Source: Mycobacterium sp. ITM-2016-00318
GTDB lineage: Bacteria; Actinomycetota; Actinomycetes; Mycobacteriales; Mycobacteriaceae
DNA: 64,000 nt
Assembly (NCBI RefSeq): GCF_002968285.2
Contig: NZ_CP134400.1
Coordinates: 310,001-374,000 of the forward strand
Reading direction: 5' to 3'
Part shown: positions 8,920 to 17,612 of the stretch, piece by piece
Layout: each line of letters starts with the position of its first letter
Numbering within the stretch: the stretch's first letter is position 1
The notes under the pieces: model-generated
Told to the model about the DNA's origin: nothing
Database searches by the model: none
What the model saw: only the letters and a program-made list of their open reading frames with translations
Program-made: the position numbers and the translations under genes

Positions 8920-9105
8920 TCAGTACTCGATGGCTTCGATCAGCGGGGACGGCTCGTCCATCATCGCCCAGAACCGATCGCGGATCTTCACCGTCAGCGG
9001 GCCGGGTTCGCCGTTCCCGACCGGCTCGTCATCGAGCGAATTGATCGGTGTGACACCGCCTACCGCTGCGTCGATCCCGTGCAGGGCCTCGTGCACCTTG
9101 GGCAA
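8920..9105 (-). pseudogene. C-terminal remnant of an (R)-selective amine transaminase-like class IV aminotransferase
   Basis: The last ~47 codons read VGGVTPINSLDDEPVGNGEP and end with RFWAMMDEPSPLIEAIEY. This closely resembles the C-terminus of the fold-type IV (R)-amine transaminase known from Mycolicibacterium vanbaalenii, as I remember it. The rest of the enzyme, including the PLP-binding lysine, is absent. A TTG at 9105 could open the frame but has no ribosome site, and the first ~14 codons do not look like the family. It lies directly behind the LysR remnant, as if a deletion joined the 5' end of a regulator gene to the 3' end of its neighbour. Confidence 0.72.
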
Positions 9106-9306
9106 TTATGCGGCGCCGAGTTCGGTCAGGGCGACCTCCCGGGTGCGGGTGAACAGCATGACACCCAGGTGGTGCTCGAGCTGCTTGATCGCCGTCGACA
9201 GCGCGGGCTGCGTGATGAACAGCCGCTCGGCGGCGCGCCGGTAGTTGAGCTCCTCGCCGAGCACGGCGAAGTACCGGAGTTGGCGCAGCGTGACGTCGGT
9301 AGTCGT
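9106..9306 (-). pseudogene. LysR-type regulator remnant (helix-turn-helix only), start codon changed to ACG
   Basis: On the minus strand AAAGGAG is followed after a normal spacing by ACG at 9306-9304, in the place expected for ATG. The frame then reads [19 protein letters not shown] and, further on, [18 protein letters not shown] and LTELGAA before TAA at 9108-9106. This is a LysR winged-helix domain of 66 residues; normal proteins have about 300 and an effector-binding domain. Truncation plus loss of the start codon indicates a dead gene. The transaminase remnant follows at once. Confidence 0.75.
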
Positions 9307-9411
9307 GACCGAACTCCTTTCCGCGGACGGGGATCCACCCGCGGAAGCCAGGGTGTCACGCCACCGCGCGCGTCGCCCACAGTTGGTCGAGGCAAACCGC
9401 CGTGAGCTGCG

Positions 9412-11604
9412 CTACGGATCGCGGGGAAGACCCAATAGCCGCTCGGCGATGATGTTGAGCTGCACCTCCGTGGTGCCACCGTAAATGGTGGTGGCCCTGC
9501 TGTAGAGCAGATGCTCCGCCCACTTGCCCTGTGGCGATTCGGGATCGCCGATCGCGCCGTCGGTGCCGAACGACGACACCGCGAACTCCGCGTAACCCTG
9601 GCCGGTACGCATCGACAGCAGTTTCGAGATCGCCGCGGCGGGCATCGGATCGCCGCCCGCCAGCGTCAGCAGCGTCGAGCGCATGTTCAGGATCTTGGCG
9701 GCGTGGCCCTCGGCGATCAGCCGCCCGGCCCGGTTCTGCGCGATCTGGTCGAACTGGCCGTCGCGGATGAACTCGATAAGGCCGTCCAGGCTCGCCATTC
9801 CCGGCGGCTCGCTGCTGCCGATCGACACCCGCTCGGCGGTCAGCGTGTTGCGGCTGACCTCCCAGCCGCGGTCCACCTCGCCGAGCACATACTCGTCGGG
9901 AACGAAAACGTCGTCGATGAAGACGGTGTTGAACATCGCGTTGCCGGTGAGCTCGCGAAGCGGCTTCACCTCGACGCCCTCGCTGCGCATATCGAGCAGG
10001 AAGTACGTGATGCCATTGTGTTTCGGAGCGCTCGGGTCCGTTCTCGCCAGCAGAGCGCCCCACTGCGACCACTGCGCCGCGGTGGTCCAGATCTTCTGAC
10101 CGGTGATGCGCCAGCCGCCGTCGACCTTGGTGGCCTTCGTGGAGAGGCTGGCCAGGTCGGAACCCGCACCCGGCTCGGAAAAGAGCTGGCACCAGACCAT
10201 TTCGCCGCGGAACGTCGGCGGCAGGAACCGCTGCTGCTGCTCGTCGGTGCCGAACGCGACGATGGACGGAATGATCCACGCCGCGATGCCCATCTGCGGG
10301 CGCTTCACCATGCCGCTGGAGAACTCCTGGGCGATGATGATCTGCTCGACGGGATCCGATGCCCGTCCCCACGGTTTCGGGAGGTGCGGTTGGACCCAAC
10401 CGCCTTCTGCGATCGCGACGTTGCGCTCGGCACCGCGGGGCAGCGCCTTGAGCGCGGCCACCTCGGCGCGGATCTCTTCGCGCAGCTTCAACGTGTCAGG
10501 ATCGAGGTCGATGTCGAGCTTGCGCATCCCCGTCGTGGTCGCGACGTCGACGACCTGCTGTGGGTAGTCCGCGGCGCGGCCGAAGCATGCCGCCAGCACG
10601 AGCGCGCGGCGGTAGTAGACGTTAGTGTCGTGCTCCCACGTGAAACCGATGCCGCCGTGCACCTGGATGCAGTCCTGCGTGCACCGCTGCGCCGCGACCG
10701 GCGCGAGAGTCGCCGCGACGGCCGCCGCGAACTCGAATGCGCTGTTGTCGGACCCTTCGCGCGACTCGTCGATCGCCCGCGCGGCATCCCAGACCGCCGC
10801 GGTGGCGCGCTCGGTGTCGGCGATCATCTCGGCGCACTTGTGCTTGATGGCCTGGAACTGACCGATCGGCCTGCCGAACTGCTCGCGAATCTTGGCGTAG
10901 CCCGATGCGGTGTCGGTCGCCCACCGCGAGACCCCGACCGCTTCGGCCGACAGCAGCGTCGACATCAGTGCGCGGGCCAGCGTCTGGCTCAGGTTGCTCA
11001 GCACCCGGTCGTCGCCGACCTCGACGGCGTTCGCACGGACGTGTGCGAGCGGGCGTAGCGGATCGACGCTTTTGACGGGCTCGATCTCGAGTTGGCCTGC
11101 GTCGAGAACCACCCATTCCTCACCGCTGTCGATCGCCACCGGCAGGACAAGCACCGAGGCCTGCGCGGCGGCGGGGACGGCGCGCACTTCGCCGCGGATG
11201 ACGAGGTCGTCGCCCTGGCGGGTGGCGGTCAGCCCGGAGTCGATGGCGTACGCGGCGATCAACTCCCCGGAGGCCAGATCGTTGAGCAGGGCAGCCCCGG
11301 GGTCGTGCGCGGCAACCAGCGCGCTGGCGATCGCGGAAGGGACGAACGGCCCGGGCACTGCGCCGTAGCCGAATTCAGCGAGCACGATCGCCAGTTCGAG
11401 GATGCCGAAGCCCTGTCCGCCGACCGCTTCGGAGAGATGTACCCCTTGCAGACCCTGCTCAGCGGCGGCCTTCCAGTACGGCGGCGGGTTGGAGATCGGC
11501 GTCTCCAGCGCCTCGTGCAGGACGTCGGATGGCGCCACTTTCGCGACGAAGGACCGAACCGAGTCGGCCAGGTCGTTGTGCTCAGGATTCACTGCAATGG
11601 GCAT
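9412..11604 (-). CDS. fadE6: Double-length acyl-CoA dehydrogenase FadE6
   Basis: 730 residues: two acyl-CoA dehydrogenase domains in tandem. The N-terminal unit (1-355) has EAVGGQGFGILEL and, near its end, VHGGIGFTWEHD. The C-terminal unit (about 370-730) has FSEPGAGSDLASL, GQKIWTTAAQWSQW and the terminal YGGTTEVQLNIIAERLLGLP flavin/CoA segment. Such enzymes use FAD to introduce the alpha-beta double bond in fatty or steroid acyl-CoA. Length and position match Rv0271c (FadE6). ATG at 11604 is taken; an inverted repeat 21 bases upstream may be an operator. The acyl substrate is not known. Confidence 0.9.
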   Translation of the reverse strand: MPIAVNPEHNDLADSVRSFVAKVAPSDVLHEALETPISNPPPYWKAAAEQGLQGVHLSEAVGGQGFGILELAIVLAEFGYGAVPGPFVPSAIASALVAAHDPGAALLNDLASGELIAAYAIDSGLTATRQGDDLVIRGEVRAVPAAAQASVLVLPVAIDSGEEWVVLDAGQLEIEPVKSVDPLRPLAHVRANAVEVGDDRVLSNLSQTLARALMSTLLSAEAVGVSRWATDTASGYAKIREQFGRPIGQFQAIKHKCAEMIADTERATAAVWDAARAIDESREGSDNSAFEFAAAVAATLAPVAAQRCTQDCIQVHGGIGFTWEHDTNVYYRRALVLAACFGRAADYPQQVVDVATTTGMRKLDIDLDPDTLKLREEIRAEVAALKALPRGAERNVAIAEGGWVQPHLPKPWGRASDPVEQIIIAQEFSSGMVKRPQMGIAAWIIPSIVAFGTDEQQQRFLPPTFRGEMVWCQLFSEPGAGSDLASLSTKATKVDGGWRITGQKIWTTAAQWSQWGALLARTDPSAPKHNGITYFLLDMRSEGVEVKPLRELTGNAMFNTVFIDDVFVPDEYVLGEVDRGWEVSRNTLTAERVSIGSSEPPGMASLDGLIEFIRDGQFDQIAQNRAGRLIAEGHAAKILNMRSTLLTLAGGDPMPAAAISKLLSMRTGQGYAEFAVSSFGTDGAIGDPESPQGKWAEHLLYSRATTIYGGTTEVQLNIIAERLLGLPRDP

Positions 11605-11624
11605 GCCGAGTTGCCTTCCCTAAT

Positions 11625-11636
11625 AACCGGTCGGTT
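11625..11636. promoter_or_regulatory. Candidate operator upstream of fadE6
   Basis: AACCG-GT-CGGTT is a perfect 5-bp inverted repeat with a two-base centre, 21 bases before the fadE6 ATG. Similar AACCG...CGGTT palindromes bind TetR regulators of lipid genes in mycobacteria. Which regulator acts here is unknown. Confidence 0.4.
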
Positions 11637-11689
11637 GGGAACGACATTACCCGCGTGATCAGGTGACCCCTCGAAGGGCCAATCGCACG

Positions 11690-12829
11690 TTAGCGCCAGC
11701 GCTTCGCGATCCATCTGGCGATGGTGTCGGCCTTCTCGCTGCGCGCGCCGGGGGTGGTGAAGTAGTGATCGGTGTCGATGGCGCACTGCGTCTTGTCCTT
11801 GGTCGCCAGCGCGTCGAATATGCGCTGGGCGTCGGATGGGAAGACTCCGGTGTCCTGTTCGGCATTGATCACCAGCGCCGGGCAGTCGATGCGGGCAAGA
11901 TGCGGCTCCGCGCGCGTCTGCGCATGGCGCAGGCTCCACATGCCGAGCCAGCTGCGCAGCGTCGAGGCGGCTGCGATGCCGTGCGCCGACCTGTTGGCCT
12001 TGGCAGGCTCGCCGACGTAGCACATGTTCGCCGGCCGCCCGGAGGGCTCGAGCGTGGGATCGACCATTCGCGGATCGGCCCAGGTGCGCAGCACCGTGAA
12101 AGGGCGGTCGGAGAAGCCGGCGGCGCGGACTCTCTTGAGCTCACGTTCTGCCCAGTCGGTGATCGCGTTGTTGCGGGTGACCTGTGCCGACCGGTAACGG
12201 GTGATGAAGTCCTCGCTGTAGGGTGGCCCGTTCTTGGGGTCGAACAGATCCAGTCCAGGATCCGTTGCGAGCGGGTCTATTTCGTCGGTCACCGAGGCGT
12301 CCATCCACGCGGTGAGGACATCGGGGCGACCGGGGTGCGCCGCGGTGGCGACGTATCCGTCGGCGGCGGGCAACTGGTCGAGGCCCACGGCGGGACGCAT
12401 ACCCTCCATCGGTGCAACGTGGGGATCGACCGCCTGCGCCTGGTAGGCCGCCATCAGCGAACCACCGCCGGAATTCCCCAGCAGCACAACTGTTTCCACG
12501 CCCTGCACCTCGCGCAGCCATCGCACCCCGACGCCGATGTCGACAAGGGCGTGGTCGAGCAGGAAGCTGCTCTCGAACCCCCGGAACCGGGTGTTCCAGC
12601 CGAGGAACCCGACGCCGCGGGTGGCCATGTAGTCCGCGAGATAGTGCTCGGAGAAGTCGATCTGATAGTGGGCGGCGATCATCGCCACCTTCGGTTTGCG
12701 TCCGACTCCGCGGTGATACAGGCCCTGACATGGGTGGCCGCCCGAACCCGCCCGTCTCGCGGTGGGGGAGTCCAATCCGATGAATTCGCGGGTCACTCCC
12801 GGTGTGCCCGAGGACGGTGTCCTTGTCAT
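11690..12829 (-). CDS. Alpha/beta hydrolase (Rv0272c-like)
   Basis: 379 residues from ATG at 12829 (MTRTPSSGTPGVTREF). Nucleophile elbow LLGNSGGGSLMAA (Ser near 118); an acid near VINAEQDTGVFP and His in DTDHYFTTPGARSEK complete a likely triad. Long segments between strands suggest a large cap domain. It sits between fadE6 and a TetR remnant as Rv0272c does. The ATG overlaps the TGA of that remnant in the sequence ATGA, the mark of translational coupling. Substrate unknown; an ester or acyl-CoA from the fadD2/fadE6 pathway is a guess from context. Confidence 0.8.
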   Translation of the reverse strand: MTRTPSSGTPGVTREFIGLDSPTARRAGSGGHPCQGLYHRGVGRKPKVAMIAAHYQIDFSEHYLADYMATRGVGFLGWNTRFRGFESSFLLDHALVDIGVGVRWLREVQGVETVVLLGNSGGGSLMAAYQAQAVDPHVAPMEGMRPAVGLDQLPAADGYVATAAHPGRPDVLTAWMDASVTDEIDPLATDPGLDLFDPKNGPPYSEDFITRYRSAQVTRNNAITDWAERELKRVRAAGFSDRPFTVLRTWADPRMVDPTLEPSGRPANMCYVGEPAKANRSAHGIAAASTLRSWLGMWSLRHAQTRAEPHLARIDCPALVINAEQDTGVFPSDAQRIFDALATKDKTQCAIDTDHYFTTPGARSEKADTIARWIAKRWR

Positions 12830-13158
12830 GTCGGTCCGGTCTCCTTGTGATAGATCGTCCGGTGAAAGACGTCGGCCAAGCAGAATTGGTTGAGCATGGA
12901 AACTAACGCCAGCGCAAAGAGTCTCGGGTCGCCGCCCCGGCAGTGGCCGTCGCACTGGACGGTGCGCACCATCGATTTCTTGGAGTCGTAACCGTTGTCG
13001 GACGACCCCGCCGACCTGTCTGCCTCACCGGCGGTATCGGACACGGTGTTAGCGAGAAAACCCTTGCGCGCGATCACCGCTCGCACGGCAGCATCAATAG
13101 CCGCTTGCGTCTGCCGCCCCCGTGCGGCCGGCAGCACGTCTCGCGGATTGACCGTCAC
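12826..13158 (-). pseudogene. TetR regulator with internal deletion (Rv0273c-like remnant)
   Basis: 110 codons stay open. The N-terminal part (AARGRQTQAAIDAAVRAVIA, later SSDNGYDSKKSMVR) is a degraded TetR DNA-binding domain. The C-terminal part (RLFALALVSMLNQFCLADVF, then HRTIYHKE) is the end of the ligand domain. About 90-100 residues in between are missing compared with a normal ~200-residue TetR. Recognition helix residues are also eroded: SAGSSDNGYDSKK where S-x-x-x-x-YYF/YNYYDSK is expected. The ATGA overlap with the downstream hydrolase is kept, so translation may still matter for that gene. Confidence 0.75.
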
Positions 13159-13198
13159 AGTTCTCCTCCGCCCAGGACACTGCGGTCATTGCTCCAAC

Positions 13199-13220
13199 CT
13201 GAACCTGATGTTAGATTCAG
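13199..13220. promoter_or_regulatory. Candidate TetR operator between the TetR remnant and the VOC gene
   Basis: CTGAA (13199-13203) and TTCAG (13216-13220) form an inverted repeat across 12 bases in the 111-base divergent intergenic region. It may be the former binding site of the decayed TetR gene. The match is short. Confidence 0.3.
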
Positions 13221-13269
13221 ATCTTGCTCGCGGCAGGAGTTTCGCGTAGTTGGCTCGAGGGGACGCGAC

Positions 13270-13848
13270 ATGATCAGGCCCGATAATCAAAATTCGGAAT
13301 TTCAGCTCGGCGGCATCAACCACGTCGCGCTGGTCTGCTCGGACATGGCCAGGACGGTCGACTTCTATTCGGGCGTGCTGGGGATGCCGTTGATCAAGTC
13401 GCTCGACTTGCCCGGCGGTATGGGCCAGCACTTCTTCTTCGACGCGGGAAACGGCGATTGCGTGGCGTTCTTCTGGTTCGCCGAGGCGCCCGACCGTGTT
13501 CCCGGCATCTCCTCACCTTCCGCGATCCCGGGAATCGGCGAGATCACCAGCTCGGTCAGCTCGATGAACCACCTCGCGTTCCACGTCCCCGCCGAGAAGT
13601 TCGACGAATACCGGCAGCGGCTGAAGGACAAGGGAGTCAGGGTCGGACCCGTGCTCAACCACGACGAGAGCCCGGCGCAGGTTTCTGCCACCGTGCACCC
13701 CGGCGTCTATGTGCGGTCGTTCTACTTCCATGACCCTGACGGCATCACACTCGAATTCGCTTGCTGGGTCAAGGAATTCACCGAGGCCGACACGCAGACC
13801 GAGCCCAGGACCGCAGCCGACCGCCGCCCGGCGGTACCGGCGCGCTAG
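13270..13848 (+). CDS. VOC-fold (glyoxalase/extradiol dioxygenase-like) protein, Rv0274-like
   Basis: 192 residues from ATG at 13270. Vicinal-oxygen-chelate fold: INHVALVCSDMARTVDFYSG (metal His), a second half with MNHLAFHVPAEKFDEYRQRL and FYFHDPDGITLEFACW (metal Glu). Length equals Rv0274. Members are glyoxalases, dioxygenases or epimerases; the reaction here is not known. It is transcribed divergently from the TetR remnant and its stop overlaps by four bases (CTAG) the stop of the convergent TetR gene. It probably acts in the cytoplasm. Confidence 0.85.
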   Translation: MIRPDNQNSEFQLGGINHVALVCSDMARTVDFYSGVLGMPLIKSLDLPGGMGQHFFFDAGNGDCVAFFWFAEAPDRVPGISSPSAIPGIGEITSSVSSMNHLAFHVPAEKFDEYRQRLKDKGVRVGPVLNHDESPAQVSATVHPGVYVRSFYFHDPDGITLEFACWVKEFTEADTQTEPRTAADRRPAVPAR

Positions 13849-14471
13849 TCGCTGTAGAGGGCGGGGTCGTCCAGCGCGCCGAGGATCGCGGTGAGTTGGT
13901 CGATCAACTGCTCCTGGCTCAGGGCGATGTCGCCTGCCAGCCACGCGCTGAGGGTCTGTCCCACACCGCCGACGACGAACCGAACGGTTGCCTTGACACG
14001 GTCGTTGGCGTCCCCGCGTAGCAACGAGTCGACGTAGTGACTCGTCATGAGCGCGAAGATGTCGCCGAGTGCCCCACGCTTTCGCAGTATCACCGGGTCC
14101 GAGAGCCCGGTGTCGAACAGCACACGGCCGATACGCGCGTCGGCGCTGACGGTCCGTACCAGGTTGGCCATGCCTGCACGGTTCTGTTCGGAAGGGGGCG
14201 AGGTGGCCACCGCGGCCTGCGTGGACGTTGCGATGTCGGCGACGGCTGCGTCGAACACCGCGGCGACGAATTCGTCCTTGTCGGTAAAGCTCTCGTAGAA
14301 GTAGCGGGCAGTCAGACCCGAATGCCTGCAGACGGCCCGCACGGTCAATTCCCTGTCCGGGCTGCCGCCGAGCAGGTCAAGGCCCGCATCGAGGAGCCGG
14401 CGTCGGCGTGAGTCGATGCGCTCCGACGCCTCGACTCCGCGATAAGGGCGGATCTGGGCCACGGCGGCCAT
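13845..14471 (-). CDS. TetR-family transcriptional regulator (Rv0275c-like)
   Basis: 208 residues. N-terminal helix-turn-helix at about 20-65 (RRRRLLDAGLDLLGG, VRAVCRHSGLTARYFYESF, TDKDEFVAAVFD) and a helical ligand domain to the end. It is complete, unlike the neighbouring TetR remnant. It diverges from the DUF2236 gene, and a TTGAC/GTCAA palindrome lies ten bases upstream of its start, so self-regulation and control of the DUF2236 gene are likely. Ligand unknown; acyl-CoA is plausible given the surrounding fad genes. Confidence 0.85.
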   Translation of the reverse strand: MAAVAQIRPYRGVEASERIDSRRRRLLDAGLDLLGGSPDRELTVRAVCRHSGLTARYFYESFTDKDEFVAAVFDAAVADIATSTQAAVATSPPSEQNRAGMANLVRTVSADARIGRVLFDTGLSDPVILRKRGALGDIFALMTSHYVDSLLRGDANDRVKATVRFVVGGVGQTLSAWLAGDIALSQEQLIDQLTAILGALDDPALYSD

Positions 14472-14480
14472 CCTGCCATC

Positions 14481-14494
14481 TTGACACTCGTCAA
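14481..14494. promoter_or_regulatory. Palindrome TTGAC-N4-GTCAA, probable TetR operator
   Basis: TTGACACTCGTCAA lies between the divergent TetR (start 14471) and DUF2236 genes. TTGACA at 14481-14486 could also serve as a -35 element, with CAGAAT at 14505-14510 after 18 bases. Binding there would block both promoters. Confidence 0.5.
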
Positions 14495-14546
14495 CGGCCT
14501 GCGGCAGAATCTGACAACCATCGTTCTCACATTTAGGACAGGTTCA

Positions 14547-15401
14547 ATGGCGATCCTTCAGAATCGGCGCCGCGTCTCGAAGCCCCGCGCCGAAGCCGTC
14601 GGCGGGATGCTGGGTGTCGGTCTGCTGGCCGGTGCCGCGAACGTGATCATGCAGCTGGCCCGGCCCGGTGTCGGCTACGGCGTGCTGGAGAGCCGGGTGC
14701 AAAGCGGGCGCATCGACCGCCACCCGATCAAGCGGGCCAGGACCACCTTCACCTACCTCGCCGTCGCCGTACAGGGCACGCTGGAACAGCAGGCCGCATA
14801 CCGCCGTGCGGTGAACGGCGCACATGCCCAGGTGTATTCGACCGACGAAAGCCCGGTGTCGTACAACGCGTTCGACCCCGATCTGCAGATGTGGGTGGGC
14901 GCCTGCATGTACAAGGGCGTCATCGATGTCTACGAACTGTTCGTCGGCGAGATCGACGACGCCGCTGCGCAGCAGTTGTGGCACGAGGGCATAGCGCTCG
15001 GAACGATGCTCCAGGTACCGCGGGAGAAGTGGCCCGCGGACCAGGCGGCGTTCGATCGCTACTGGCACGAGTCGGTGGAGAAGGTGCACATCGACGACGC
15101 CGTGCGCGACTTCTTGTGGCCGATCGCCGCAGGCCGGGTGCGGGGGGTGAAACTGCCCGCATCGGTACAGCGCAGACTTGACGACTTCAACCTGTTGATC
15201 ACTGGAGGTTTCCTGCCGCAGCGGTTCCGCGAGGAGATGCGCCTGGACTGGGACGACGACCGGCAGCGCCGCTTCGATCGCTTGATCAAGCGCCTCCGTA
15301 CGGTGAACAACGCGCTGCCGCGAGTGCTTCAGGAGTTTCCCTTCAACTGGATGCTGAGGGATCTCGACTGGCGGATTCGCACCGGCCGACCGCTGGTCTA
15401 A
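14547..15401 (+). CDS. DUF2236 (MpaB/Lcp-like oxygenase family) protein, Rv0276-like
   Basis: 284 residues from ATG at 14547 (MAILQNRRRVSKPRAEA). TTG at 14481 would give 306 residues but lies inside the probable operator, so I prefer the ATG. Sequence signs of the family: RHPIKRARTTFTYLAVAVQG, YNAFDPDLQMWVGACMYKG and the helix with YWHESVEKVHIDDAVRD. DUF2236 includes latex-clearing oxygenase-like haem proteins and MpaB; the usual conserved His/Arg pair region is present but no substrate can be named. Regulated, I infer, by the divergent TetR. Confidence 0.8.
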   Translation: MAILQNRRRVSKPRAEAVGGMLGVGLLAGAANVIMQLARPGVGYGVLESRVQSGRIDRHPIKRARTTFTYLAVAVQGTLEQQAAYRRAVNGAHAQVYSTDESPVSYNAFDPDLQMWVGACMYKGVIDVYELFVGEIDDAAAQQLWHEGIALGTMLQVPREKWPADQAAFDRYWHESVEKVHIDDAVRDFLWPIAAGRVRGVKLPASVQRRLDDFNLLITGGFLPQRFREEMRLDWDDDRQRRFDRLIKRLRTVNNALPRVLQEFPFNWMLRDLDWRIRTGRPLV

Positions 15402-15452
15402 GCGTGCGGCGCAGGTCAGCGGTCTGTCGAAATCCGCAGGTATACCGGAGTC

Positions 15453-16346
15453 ATGCGTTCGGACAAGGACACTTGGGATATCACCACGAGCGTCGGTGCG
15501 ACCGCGCTCTTCGTCGCCGCGTCGAGGGCCTTGGAGGCCAACAAGTCGGCTCCCCTTGTGGTCGATCCGTACGCGGAGATGTTCTGCAGGGCTGTCGGCG
15601 GTGAATGGGCCGATGTCCTGGACCGAAAGGCGCCGGAGAACAAGCTGGTGTCCGAGTTCGGCGAGCATTTCGTCAACTACCAGGCGGCTCGTACCAAGTT
15701 CTTCGACAACTACTTCTACGCGGCCGCCGACGCAGGCGTCCGCCAGATCGTCATCCCTGCCGCCGGGCTGGACTCCCGCGCCTACCGGCTCGCCTGGCCC
15801 AGCGGCACGGTCGTCTACGAGTTGGATCAGCCGCAGGTGCTCGAGTTCAAACGCGAAACTCTGCGTCGCAGCGGTGAGTCACCGACGGCCGAACGTAGAG
15901 AGATAGCGGTCGACCTTCGCGACGACTGGCAGGGCGCCCTGCTCGACTGCGGCTTCGATCCGACGACACCGTCGGCCTGGCTGGTCGAGGGATTGCTGGT
16001 TTATCTGCCCGCATCGGCGCAGGGCGAGCTTTTCACCGGCATCAACCAGCTGGGGGCGCCCGGCAGCCACGTGGCGGTCGACGACGGGAAACCGTTCGAC
16101 CAGGACCTTTACGAGGCGGCGCGGGACGCGGAACGCACGGCTGCGGACGGGGCCAAATTCTTCTCGCTGGTCTACAACGAGCAACACGCCCCGGCGATCG
16201 ACTGGTTCACCGATCACGGCTGGCAGGGCGCAGCGGTCGAGTTGCCCGACTACCTCCGGCACCTGAGGCGGCCGCTGCCGGACCCCGATTCCGAGGCATG
16301 GCCGATGTTCGCCAGCATTTCGCTGGTCAGCGCCATCAAGGGGTGA
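15453..16346 (+). CDS. SAM-dependent methyltransferase, Rv0281-like (PF04072/TIGR00027 family)
   Basis: 297 residues from ATG at 15453 (SD GGAG). Typical start of this mycobacterial family ([21 protein letters not shown], as MRSDKD then DTWDI). SAM-binding features: [18 protein letters not shown] and [14 protein letters not shown], where the acidic residue binds the ribose. Then [15 protein letters not shown]. Mycobacteria carry many paralogues; targets are mostly unknown. In M. tuberculosis the counterpart Rv0281 is followed by the ESX-3 genes. Here the next gene ends only 13 bases downstream. Confidence 0.88.
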   Translation: MRSDKDTWDITTSVGATALFVAASRALEANKSAPLVVDPYAEMFCRAVGGEWADVLDRKAPENKLVSEFGEHFVNYQAARTKFFDNYFYAAADAGVRQIVIPAAGLDSRAYRLAWPSGTVVYELDQPQVLEFKRETLRRSGESPTAERREIAVDLRDDWQGALLDCGFDPTTPSAWLVEGLLVYLPASAQGELFTGINQLGAPGSHVAVDDGKPFDQDLYEAARDAERTAADGAKFFSLVYNEQHAPAIDWFTDHGWQGAAVELPDYLRHLRRPLPDPDSEAWPMFASISLVSAIKG

Positions 16347-16359
16347 TACAGCGGCTCGC

Positions 16360-17571
16360 CTAGCTGAACATGAAGTCGCGCATGAAGCGCGTCATCCTGC
16401 GCAGGTAATCCGGCTGGCTGACGTGCAGGATGTGGTTGCCCGGGAACCAGTGGAACGCGCAGCGATCCCAGTGCTCCCACAGCGTCTCGGCTTGCTGCGG
16501 CGGCGCGAGGCGATCGCCGAGACCGGCGATGATCAGCCGGCGGTCCTTTCCTACGAGTGCCGGATAGTTCAGCGGCGAGTGGAACATCGCTGCGGCGGCC
16601 TGTAATTCGGCGTTCGTATCGCTGAGCCTGTCGCCGAGCGCGACCAACATGTTCGCCGGCCACCATTCGTCGACCAGCTTCTCCGGCATGACGACGGGAA
16701 CATTGGGGATGACGGCCTGGATGCGGTCGTCCGCACACGCGATCAACGCCGACGTGTACCCGCCGAGGGACATCCCGGTCAGCGCGATCCGGTCGACACC
16801 GGTGAACTCCAGATAGTCCATCAGCGAGCGGAAGTCGTACACGGCTTGTGCCATCGCCTCCGCAAACCCTGCGAAGCCGTTGGCGAACAAACCGTAACCG
16901 CTGTAGGGAGAGTACTTCTCGGCCCGACGACCGTGGAACGGCATTGTGTAGAGCATGATGTCGTAGCCCGACCGGTAGAACCACGGCAGCGAGAAGAACA
17001 GCCCGTTGAACATGTACGCCGACCCCATGAAGCCGTGTATCACACACAGCGTCGGGCGGGGCCCGTCGTCGTGGCGCCAATGTTGGGCATGCACCACGTT
17101 GTTGCGCTGATACGACCCGCACCGGTCGCGCATCGCGGGGTTGATCGCCCGGTAGCTGCTGTTGAATCGGATGTTGTGCACGCGGCCGTTGGCCATCCAC
17201 TCCGCGACGGGGTTGGCCGGACGCGACGAGATCCGCGGCGCCTCGGTCGGTGTGGGGAACGCTTGCTCGGGATCCTTCGTCGCACCCAGTTCGGCGTAGT
17301 ACCGCAGCGCATTGCGCTGCTCCCTGGCTCCCGAGCCGTTGAACGCGGACAACGCCACCTGAGGCAACATCGCTGCGCCGACGACAGACGCCAGTGCGGT
17401 ACGCAGGCCGAGGTCGGCGATCGCCGAGGAGTCGACGATCAGCCGCTGGCGGAGGGTGAGATCGACGCGGCGCGGGAGACCGCGCGCGGTCGCGTCGGCG
17501 CCGGGAACGTCGGGTACAGGGATCGGTGGTGGCTCAACCGGCTCGGCGCTGGGCGGCTCGGAAGAGGACAC
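16360..17571 (-). CDS. Alpha/beta hydrolase with N-terminal extension (Rv0293c-like)
   Basis: 403 residues, close to the 400 of Rv0293c. A proline-rich start (PSAEPVEPPPIPVPDVP) and an uncharacterised ~140-residue segment precede the hydrolase core. Core motifs: oxyanion region CVIHGFMGSAYMFNG, nucleophile GMSLGGYTSALIA, acid region AGLGDRLAPP and catalytic His in FPGNHILHVS. The substrate is unknown. It converges on the methyltransferase gene, and the next gene on the far side is tam, as in M. tuberculosis. In that species the ESX-3 locus lies between the methyltransferase and this gene. Confidence 0.82.
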   Translation of the reverse strand: MSSSEPPSAEPVEPPPIPVPDVPGADATARGLPRRVDLTLRQRLIVDSSAIADLGLRTALASVVGAAMLPQVALSAFNGSGAREQRNALRYYAELGATKDPEQAFPTPTEAPRISSRPANPVAEWMANGRVHNIRFNSSYRAINPAMRDRCGSYQRNNVVHAQHWRHDDGPRPTLCVIHGFMGSAYMFNGLFFSLPWFYRSGYDIMLYTMPFHGRRAEKYSPYSGYGLFANGFAGFAEAMAQAVYDFRSLMDYLEFTGVDRIALTGMSLGGYTSALIACADDRIQAVIPNVPVVMPEKLVDEWWPANMLVALGDRLSDTNAELQAAAAMFHSPLNYPALVGKDRRLIIAGLGDRLAPPQQAETLWEHWDRCAFHWFPGNHILHVSQPDYLRRMTRFMRDFMFS

Positions 17572-17612
17572 CGCCCGATCGTACTGCGTATGCGAGGAGC
17601 GGTAGGGCTATG

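Noticed and set aside
9511..11058. Long plus-strand open frame opposite fadE6
   Set aside because: Composition (Arg, His, Asp, Val) typical of antisense frames; fadE6 has full domain support.
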